A stretch of DNA of 64,000 nucleotides, taken from assembly GCA_037355855.1 (NCBI GenBank), contig CM074761.1, positions 3,987,346 through 4,051,345 of the forward strand. The letters run 5' to 3'. Position 1 is the stretch's first letter. Each line of letters starts with the position of its first letter. The stretch comes from Pseudo-nitzschia pungens. Taxonomy: Eukaryota; Bacillariophyta; Bacillariophyceae; Bacillariales; Bacillariaceae. Of this stretch, positions 56,683 through 64,000 are shown piece by piece. The notes beneath the pieces are model-generated. The model saw nothing but the letters and a program-made list of their open reading frames with translations. It searched no databases and was not told where the DNA came from. The position numbers were made by a program, and so were the translations under genes.

Positions 56683-57119
56683 TTAGCCATCACGCGAACG
56701 CGAAGGCATACATGCCTACATGTATTACAACGTCTATTACAGCAGGTCGAGTTCTTTCTCCTTGAGGACGGCCCTCTGCCGGCAAGACGTCTCTGGTGGT
56801 CGCAGATTCAATCCCCGTGTTTAGAGCTCGACCACAACACGAGATGATTGCACCCGTTCCGATGCCAATTACGAAGTAGTCGGCAATTGCATGGAACTGA
56901 AAGAGGATGAACTGTTGTAACAATAATGGTATCAGACGTATACTCCTTGTCGATAGCCGTGCTATTTTGTGCAACATGTGACGGAAAGTACAAAACAATT
57001 AAGAATAAGTTGACGACAGCGTTCCAATGAATCTGTCCTAATTTAAAGCTACATCGCTAATCGTGAAAAAGAAATTGGAAGTTTAATTAAAAAGAAACAT
57101 AATATTACGATGCCTCCGC
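56683..57119. other. Intergenic between convergent genes
   Basis: A minus-strand open frame (56977-56690, about 95 aa) includes a plausible acceptor TTTCAG and a hydrophobic stretch (IADYFVIGIGTGAIISCC). It could be a small membrane-protein gene or a 3' exon, but no partner exon or family was found, so no gene is called. Confidence 0.4.
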
Positions 57120-59633
57120 TCAGAGCTCTTGTTCTTTGCCCTCCTCTTCTTCGTTCGCGTCAAGGTCCTCGTGATCCTCACTCTCGTCATCTCCTTTCCA
57201 GTCTTCCCACTCGTGTTCGAGCAAAACAGGAACATCGTATTTCTTTTCGAGGCCTCTCCAAAGCTTGTGCTTCTTGTTACGGTATTTGTACGCCACATAC
57301 CGAGCATTCTGTTCGTCTCCATCGAGCATAGAACCAGGTAAGACATGTTTGTAGTAGGCAAGCAATCTTCGGGTATCTCTTTCGAGGACATGTTCTTCCC
57401 AGTAAGATTTGACGAGAAATCCGCCAAAAAAGAGGATTGCAAACGCGACACCCAAATACCATTGAATGGCCGACCATCTTGCAGACTTAGTTGCCTGGAC
57501 AACAGATTGTCTATGATGACAAGAAATTTAAACGTGATCAATACAGTTGTGAGTCACAAGTGGAAACAACTTCGTCAAAACAATCTTCTGTGTGCGAAAA
57601 AAAAAAGCGAAGAGAGATTTTGTATAATATGGATACAAACATTTGGGTGCGTTCAAACGGCCTTACCTGTCCCCTTGAAGGCTCTGTGTGATCAATCCTG
57701 ATACTCCCAGACTTAATTCCAACGACACCTTTTCACAGGCCGTTTTTTCTTCGTCCTTTTCTAGAACAACCAAGGGACTCATTTGATCGCCAATCTTGAT
57801 CCATTCTCCGTCCCTCGTGAATTTCTGAACGATTTGGACCCTCAGTTTCAGCGCTGCCTGCTCTCGTTCTGGTATATATCTGGCTGCTTCTTTATCTGTC
57901 ACTGCCTTGAAGAATTTCTCGTCGGAATCGTCAGAGATCTTACCCTCGCGACGAATGGCACATTCTGCCGCGCTTAGTTCGATGGAGAAGGGTCCGGCAG
58001 GGACACGGCGGTCAAAGTCAAAAATTGTCTTGACCGGGGTCCATTTGCCTTCCTGGCCACCATGGTAGTTCATCATTACTCCCACAGCGACGGGAGCTAC
58101 GTTCATGGTTTGAAGAGCCAATTGGGCTTTTGGTTTTTTCTTGTTTGGCACTTGCACAAAGTTGACGAGACGACCATGGCTCACTCCTGCAAGCAATCCA
58201 GTTCCATTCGCCACACAGTCTGGCTTGGTAGAAAAGTGTGGAATTTCTTCCCATGTCTCGAGCCCCTTCTTCTGCTTGTCCCATTTCGCTTGAATATTCT
58301 TTTGTTCCGCAACAGAACCGTACGAAACAAACGCGGTGGGAGTTGGCGTATCGGGGGCGACGTGGTCCAAGGTTTCAAAGAGCTCGACAAAACACTTGTT
58401 CAAGATGGACGCGGGGTCCTCGTGGCGGTACGAAACACTACAGATGACCTTGAAGTTGGCGTAAGGGCAAGCGTATTTGTCGCTGTCTCTCGAAGATATC
58501 TCGATCGCCGTGCATTCCGTGGTGTCTTTGCTGACTCCTGCTAACAGCAGCACTGTGCTATCGTCAAAACTGGCGTTTTTGTTTTTTATTTTTTCCAGCT
58601 GATACTCCTTTTGACGCGTTTGGAGTATAGAATCGAGGTGGTGCATCAACACGTTCGGTTTCTCTTCCGTTCCTGGTATTAAGGCACCGGCAACTGCGCA
58701 CACACTTCGCTGTAAAATAACTCCTGTGCCATTGGTAGCATCCAAGAGGGCTTCCACGGATTGATCGTTGCAATACGGACCCGGTACCGCAATGGCACAC
58801 GGATACGTCACAATGTTGTCCATGTCGTCTTCGTCACCGCCGCTTTCGGCACTGATCTTGCGTGACACGTGATATTGTGCCTGATTCAGCATGAGCTGAA
58901 GCATTTCTTCCGGTAGCACAGTCAGAGCCTTTTTCGACTCGTGCAATCGGACCTTGCACACCACTCTGTCGAAATCATCGCCCTCGGGGACGGATCCATC
59001 CAGCGTTCCGTTCGCCAGTGACATTCCAACGCCCTGCGAAGCCTCTTCCGCAAAGGCAGGTGTGTTTGACTCGTCGTAGGTCACCATTTTCTTTAGGTAT
59101 TCCGGGCCTTCCTCGAGACGACGAAGTCCCATCCAGAGTTCCGGACTCTGAATCACGACCGCCGACTTGTCGTCTAGCTTGGAAAACACGCTCGACTGGA
59201 GGTCTTCGTAGCCCTTGCTTTTCGACAACCACTTTCGGAAGATCTTGTGCGATGCTTCGGATGTTTTCAACGCGATCTTGTCCTTCATTCTTCCGACAAC
59301 CGTCGGTTGCAATCCGTCGTCTTGTCCATCTTTCGGTTTTGGCGGGAACGACGACACGATCGGTTCGCTGGAATACAAATCAATGGCCACGATGGGCATT
59401 TCCGCTAGGTCCTTGACCTGTTTCAGGGATAGTTGTTGTGATTTATCGACCAAATCGGCACCCAGTGCCGACAAGTTTGCAGGGGCGGCGGTTGTTCCAA
59501 GTGGAATATCCGCAATTGGGGGGGCGTTCGGCTGAACGGGCATGGACACGGCACTTGCGTGGGCAGACGATGCCATGGACACCGCACCGGCTCCTGCGCC
59601 GGCGCTGATTCCTCCACTCGTTGCTAGCGACAT
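57120..59633 (-). CDS. Large protein with C-terminal membrane anchor joined by an intron; possibly Hsp70/actin-fold-like
   Basis: Exon 1 is 59633-57667, exon 2 is 57477-57120 (189-bp intron), together 774 aa. The donor CAG/GTAAGG and acceptor join in phase 2 (AG/A = Arg). If the intron is kept, the codon AGG is followed at once by TAA, giving a 656-aa protein. Exon 1 begins with a Gly/Ala/Ser-rich segment; segments such as ATNGTGVILQRSVCAVAGAL, TVLLLAGVSKDTTECTAIEI and PVAVGVMMNYHGGQEGKW faintly recall an Hsp70-type fold, but I cannot confirm it. Exon 2 supplies a membrane span (WYLGVAFAILFFGGFLV), a basic helical stretch and an acidic tail, tail-anchored or C-terminally anchored topology. 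No frame break. Confidence 0.65.
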
Positions 59634-60453
59634 GATGTTTCCAATTCAAATAATGTATTGCTGTATGTCGTTCGATCGGGTTTGATTCGATTGAATTTGA
59701 TTTGATCAGATTCCTGACTTTTGTTCTGTTGGTCAATACGTAGTAGATGGAATAATACGAATGGTGGAATGTGAAGGGATGACCGGAACGCTAACGAGAT
59801 CGGAAGGCATCATCAGTTCGTACAAAAACGTAACGTACAGATTTTACTCGGTCGTTGTTGCACTGACTAACCTTACGTTTGCGTGTACGGTTTAAACCGG
59901 TTTCAACCTTGCGCAGTTTAGTCGGACAGCCAATGCTTGTACTCTACCGTACACCTTGTAACACGTGGAAGAAACGAGATACTTGAACCCAAAGTAATCT
60001 TACTTTTAGTATTCTTTATTTTTTTGGTTCCCCCTTATTCAATTTTACATAAAAATATATTTTCATCATTCATTTTTGAAATCCAAATTTTTGCGAAAAA
60101 TAACAGCTACCGGTAGATTCATTCATTCTGGCATCCCGGTATGAGGAAGTCATGCCAGAATTGAATGGATGAAGAACGGAAGCAATTAGTAAAAACCGTC
60201 AGAAAGATTCGAACCTCTTCCAACCCATGTCGAAGTTTTCGATTTGAGAGAATCAAACATACCCGCCGAACTGAAACTACCGATGATAACATTATTGTCA
60301 CTAGTATTTTTTCAGTCCCATACGTTACGGAGTACGGTGACGAGGGATCAAACATAACTTGCGCCAGCTGGTTGTCGTCAGAAAAAAACAAAATACACGC
60401 CGGCTCTGGGCGTCCCTACCGGATTTCCTCCTTTGCTTCGACCACACGATGCC
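59634..60453. other. Intergenic, divergent promoter region
   Basis: Between the anchored-protein gene (minus) and the CCZ1-like gene (plus). AT-rich around 60010-60100, with ACCGGT at about 60112. No gene supported. Confidence 0.5.
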
Positions 60454-62901
60454 ATGGCACGAATGAACAATTCACCCGCGCACGGTCCCGATCACCCGCT
60501 GCCGCCGTCATCGCCCATACAACGAATTCTGATCGCACATTTCGGCCTGTACGAACGATGCATGGATGGAGAGCAGTTGGGTGAAAATGCATCCATTGAA
60601 GAACTCGGAGAGGAAATCCTCTATTTTCACCAGGACAGGCGTGTAGGTACCAGCAGTACAACGATAGGGGAGGACGACGACGACTGGAATCTGACATCGG
60701 GCAGTGGCAATGGCAATGGCGGTGGCGGTGGCAGCCAATTGGAAGAGGCCGTGAGCTTTCTGGGGTTGTGCAAAGCCTTGTACACGCTTCCGATGTCGCT
60801 GAAAATACCTCACCAGAGCGATGATGACCACAAAGGCGACAACGACAAGGGTGACAGCGAAGAAGGCAGCGACGACGACGGCGAAGACAAAGACAAAGAC
60901 AATACGACATCCGTTTACTTTGGAAATTCGGTCCTGGTTTTCACTCCCTTGGAATCGAACTCCGGTGTTGTGGCGATAGTGCAGGTGTCGAGACTGTATC
61001 AAAACGGCATTAAATCCAACGCCGGAAGCGCAAATCCACTTGCTGTATCGGTGTCCATCGAACGATCTCATCGATTGTTTTGTATGCTGCGCGGGGGTGG
61101 CATTGATCTTCGGCTGAAGGCAGTTCCTTCTTCAACAACGACGACAACAGCCACAACAACAACAACCGAAACCCAAGAACGAGACTGTCCATATCTGGGA
61201 ATGAAAAGGCTGTTCGTGTGCTTGAAAAGTATCCGCCGGAATAGAACCAAACTATCGAGATTTCGTGACCCCTCGACCTTGGATCGGGATGTCGAAGAAA
61301 CGAACCAGCACATCGGGGAACTGCAGAAAGAAATCGAAGCACTCCGAAAGTGGTTGCCTATCCGATCGCTACGTCTGGATTTGGAATCTCATTACAATGA
61401 ATACCTGAGCCACTTCCTCGAAGTGTGCATTCGGAACGGTGGGGCAGGTCGATGTCTAGTAGAAATGATTCCTGCCCCAATCGCTCAGGTTTCTGGTAGT
61501 CACACATTCCAATCACAATCCTGTTCGATGGAACCCGGGACTTTAGAGTCCCTGCGACAATCCACCCTTCGAATATTAAAAGACCACTCTCGGAGTTCGT
61601 TGGATAGAAATAATGCGTCGAACACGTCTCTGCTCGGAATTGCAATTTACAAGAGCGGCCAACTGCTGTGTTCCTTGTCCGATTGCGAAACACACGATCT
61701 TTCGAACGATACCGTGGGCTTACTCATGGCGCACATGGCTTCGTACAGAACAAAAATGAGCCACGCACCGTCGTCGGCCAACGCGAGTTTTTCGTCGTCG
61801 TCGTCATCGCTGCCGGAATTGCAACCGGGCTTTTTGAAACGACTGGCGCGCCATCTTACCCCGATGGTGGACGAGCCACCGAGCAGAACGACGGCGGCAC
61901 CCGGGGAGCCGGGAGATGCAAAGCGGGGGGACAAAAAAGCCGGAAGGGATGTGTTTTGTCGAGGTCGATTCGTGTCGTCGCCCCCGTCCTTCATGCTGGA
62001 TGCTTCGGATGAAACATACAGCCTCGACTTTGGCAGCATTGAACACGACATATGGGCTCCTCGTGTTCACTTGCCCCTCGCGAATTCAGCGAGCGACAAG
62101 GAGAACCACGGAGGTGCCATTCCCCGTGATGATGACTCAAGCCCACACATGGTCCTGTTCGAATTCCGAGGTTTCAGCTTTTTGATTTTTCTCGATATTC
62201 CGGTCGATCCTTCGGCACCAAACAAGCTTTCTAGCACAAAGCTGTTGCTCATGGAGTTGGAGGAGAAACTTTCGGAAACCGTCATCCGCATAGTTCCTCA
62301 AAATTCTCCGGTGCGCCATCGTTCCGAATCATGGTCAACGGAATGCGGGAGCGAGGCCGGGCAGAGCATTATTTTTCTCGAACGAGCAACACAAAAAATG
62401 GTGTTGCTGCTGGATCCGAAGCTTCCATCCGCGCGCGATTCGAAGAAAGGGACGTCGAACGGCACCAAAAACAGGAACGAGGGACGGCGGTTCATGGGTT
62501 TGGGTCCCGCGAAAAGGGTCAATGAACCATTACCGCAACGCACGGGGCATCGTTCGACTACGTTGGAATGGTCGGCATGGGGACTCGATTGTCGGCATTT
62601 GTTGGCATCTCGCTTGCCATTGGACGTCTGCCTCGCGTTTGATGACATGATCAATGAAGTTACGAGACAAAAGGACTCGAGACAAGAATCGTCGTCTAGC
62701 GATGCAAGTGACAACGGTCGGTCGTCATCGATCGAACTGTGCACTTGCATGCGATACGGCTGGATATTTGCATTCGCAACAGAAGAAACGGAGATCTACG
62801 TCTTTTTTGATAGCTCAATCTACGTCACTGTGGCTGACGTTCAGTCCTGCAGTTGTGCGCATAAAAGAAAGATTCATCGTGACCAAATGATGGCATTATA
62901 G
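60454..62901 (+). CDS. CCZ1-like vacuolar/endosomal fusion protein
   Basis: About 815 aa from the ATG at 60454 (another at 60463). Mon1-Ccz1 is the exchange factor that activates Rab7 on endosomes. The N-terminal block looks like the first longin domain of CCZ1: ILIAHFGLYERCM, EEILYFHQDR, EEAVSFLGLCKALYTLP, then FGNSVLVFTPLESNSGVVAIVQVSR. Mid-protein: ERDCPYLGMKRLFVCLK; a later block NTSLLGIAIYKSGQLLCSL, and FRGFSFLIFLDIP near residue 570. Long Asp/Lys- and Ser-rich inserts separate these. The overall order (longin, loop, longin) fits the CCZ1/HPS4 family, but no single motif is decisive. No frame break in 2.4 kb. Confidence 0.6.
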   Translation: MARMNNSPAHGPDHPLPPSSPIQRILIAHFGLYERCMDGEQLGENASIEELGEEILYFHQDRRVGTSSTTIGEDDDDWNLTSGSGNGNGGGGGSQLEEAVSFLGLCKALYTLPMSLKIPHQSDDDHKGDNDKGDSEEGSDDDGEDKDKDNTTSVYFGNSVLVFTPLESNSGVVAIVQVSRLYQNGIKSNAGSANPLAVSVSIERSHRLFCMLRGGGIDLRLKAVPSSTTTTTATTTTTETQERDCPYLGMKRLFVCLKSIRRNRTKLSRFRDPSTLDRDVEETNQHIGELQKEIEALRKWLPIRSLRLDLESHYNEYLSHFLEVCIRNGGAGRCLVEMIPAPIAQVSGSHTFQSQSCSMEPGTLESLRQSTLRILKDHSRSSLDRNNASNTSLLGIAIYKSGQLLCSLSDCETHDLSNDTVGLLMAHMASYRTKMSHAPSSANASFSSSSSSLPELQPGFLKRLARHLTPMVDEPPSRTTAAPGEPGDAKRGDKKAGRDVFCRGRFVSSPPSFMLDASDETYSLDFGSIEHDIWAPRVHLPLANSASDKENHGGAIPRDDDSSPHMVLFEFRGFSFLIFLDIPVDPSAPNKLSSTKLLLMELEEKLSETVIRIVPQNSPVRHRSESWSTECGSEAGQSIIFLERATQKMVLLLDPKLPSARDSKKGTSNGTKNRNEGRRFMGLGPAKRVNEPLPQRTGHRSTTLEWSAWGLDCRHLLASRLPLDVCLAFDDMINEVTRQKDSRQESSSSDASDNGRSSSIELCTCMRYGWIFAFATEETEIYVFFDSSIYVTVADVQSCSCAHKRKIHRDQMMAL

Positions 62902-63009
62902 AATGTCTACAGTACTCTACGACCGCAACAAAACAACCAACATCGTGCACCATACCATCCGTCAATCCCATCAAAAATGCAACGGATTTCTCCCCGACCA
63001 CGGAAGTGC

Positions 63010-63877
63010 CTAGAGGGGAGGAACGTAGGGATGGGTAATTTTCAAGTAAAACCCAAGGGCGATGAAAGTTGAAATTGTAGCCAATCCCTTGAGTTGACTC
63101 TCTTTCCTGAACTTTTCGATGCGCTCACGGACTTCTTCTCCCCGACCTTCCTTCTCTGCTTCACCAATGACGCCATCCATCAAGTTTTTGTACCCCAACG
63201 ACTTGTAGTATGCTTCGCCCTGGACCACGACAGAAATTGAGATTTCGCATTGAGACCGACGAGGGTCAATTTGTTAGATGGGAAAGCAGCAGAATATTTC
63301 ACAAATCATCGAGACACGCCAATTCTCTGGTACCAAGTGTGGAGTGCATTGGATGACTTACTTTGTTCAAGGCGTAGTCGTTGGGATTGTTGAGGTATGC
63401 ATCGTATTCCTTTTCGGCTTCCTCGCGAGTAATTCCTCGTGTGTACATCAAGTTTTCGACGACCTTGTTGTACTCCCCACGGTTGGAGAACTTTTGGAAA
63501 GGTCCTTTTCGGTCGAATGGAAAACGGAAGAAGAAACGCGGGGAAAAAATTGAGTGATGTCAGACTTCTTTTCAAAGAAGGACGTTTGATAGTCAAACGA
63601 TAGGTGGATGACGCGGTAGCAAATAAAAAGGCAGTTTTCCATGTCAACCATAGCTTGTTTCGTTTTTCTATTAACACCACGCTTCGTAGTAATCAAACAT
63701 CTGTCGCAATGATGACACCACAATATTAGATCATCGATCGAATTTCGTACCAACAAACAAACGAGAGGACGGAGCAGCGACAGATCTCGTAGACCGGGTG
63801 TTTGAGACGAAAGCCTCGGTGCCAATCAATTGACACAAGACAAGCGCAAACGTGATCAAAATGGAATATTGTTTCAT
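63010..63877 (-). CDS. Small plastid-targeted protein with C-terminal membrane segment (3 exons)
   Basis: Exons 63877-63751, 63504-63362 and 63219-63010 give 159 aa; phases match (127, 143 and 210 bp, total 480). The N-terminus is a textbook bipartite diatom plastid presequence: hydrophobic ILITFALVLCQLIG, then TEAFVS with the A-F cleavage site, then a Ser/Arg/Thr-rich stretch. Mature part: FQKFSNRGEYNKVVENL, YTRGITREEAEKEYDAYLNNP, YYKSLGYKNLMDGVI, a charged helix and one C-terminal span (LATISTFIALGFYLKI) ending HPYVPPL. A thylakoid or envelope protein is inferred; I do not recognise the family. Its 3' end converges on the CCZ1-like gene 108 bp away. Confidence 0.8.
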
Positions 63878-64000
63878 TGTTTCCGGTTACAGTAACTTTG
63901 GTTATGAGGCGAAGAGAATGGACTGTGTTCCGTGTCGTATTCGAATTACTTCGTACAATGCAAGCGTTACGGATACCGTACTTCGTCGGATGTGAGATGC

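Noticed and set aside
56690..56998. Small membrane-protein gene on the minus strand
   Set aside because: Hydrophobic and with a good acceptor site, but no supported start or upstream exon and no family; recorded under the intergenic entry only.

Overview
The window is nuclear DNA of a photosynthetic eukaryote, most likely a pennate diatom. Genes are interrupted by short GT-AG introns of about 80-200 bp, with microexons of 30 and 56 bp. Two products carry diatom-style plastid presequences (a signal peptide ending in an A-F cleavage motif). There is a fossil Ty1/copia retroelement, and the gene set is eukaryotic (MCM8, Gemin2, EHD, GPHR, CLEC16A, RING-H2). I saw no prokaryotic operon, rRNA or convincing tRNA. 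The diatom assignment is inference.

Layout. 0-10 kb: a SET+RRM+RS protein, a DusA-type dihydrouridine synthase and a Golgi-pH-regulator-like protein. 10-11.5 kb: a RING-H2 membrane E3. 11.5-19.5 kb: a gene-free block of decayed repeats with a copia RNase H relic. 19.5-22.5 kb: an EHD ATPase and an acidic unknown protein. 23.3-24.3 kb: a minisatellite. 25-32.8 kb: purine nucleoside phosphorylase, CLEC16A-like, an unknown membrane protein and Gemin2. 33.6-43.2 kb: MCM8 and a very large xanthine dehydrogenase. 43.5-51.7 kb: an unknown plastid protein, a LepA/GUF1 GTPase and an NDC1-like membrane protein. 51.9-64 kb: a FEX/CrcB fluoride exporter, two small disordered proteins, a large protein with a spliced-on membrane anchor, a CCZ1-like protein and a small plastid membrane protein. 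These are independent housekeeping genes. PNP and xanthine dehydrogenase both act in purine breakdown but lie 12 kb apart.

The most striking signal is a set of 17 places, in 10 genes, where the conserved protein continues only if one base is skipped (+1). All 17 have the same sign. Removing one base at each site makes every spliced coding length a multiple of three, for example exactly 1500 codons for XDH and 937 for MCM8. They are not uniform: every gene between 30.4 and 51.7 kb has at least one, while genes at 0-10 kb, CLEC16A and everything after 51.8 kb have none. Insertion-type assembly error is the simplest explanation. Real +1 recoding has to be excluded with reads and peptides, because several sites are not homopolymers.

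Other points: a minisatellite open in all three frames of one strand; four copies of a short motif in the N-terminal extension of the fluoride exporter; and an intron whose retention would replace a membrane anchor with an immediate stop codon. Protein lengths below are after conceptual splicing and +1 correction, and domain residue positions are approximate.
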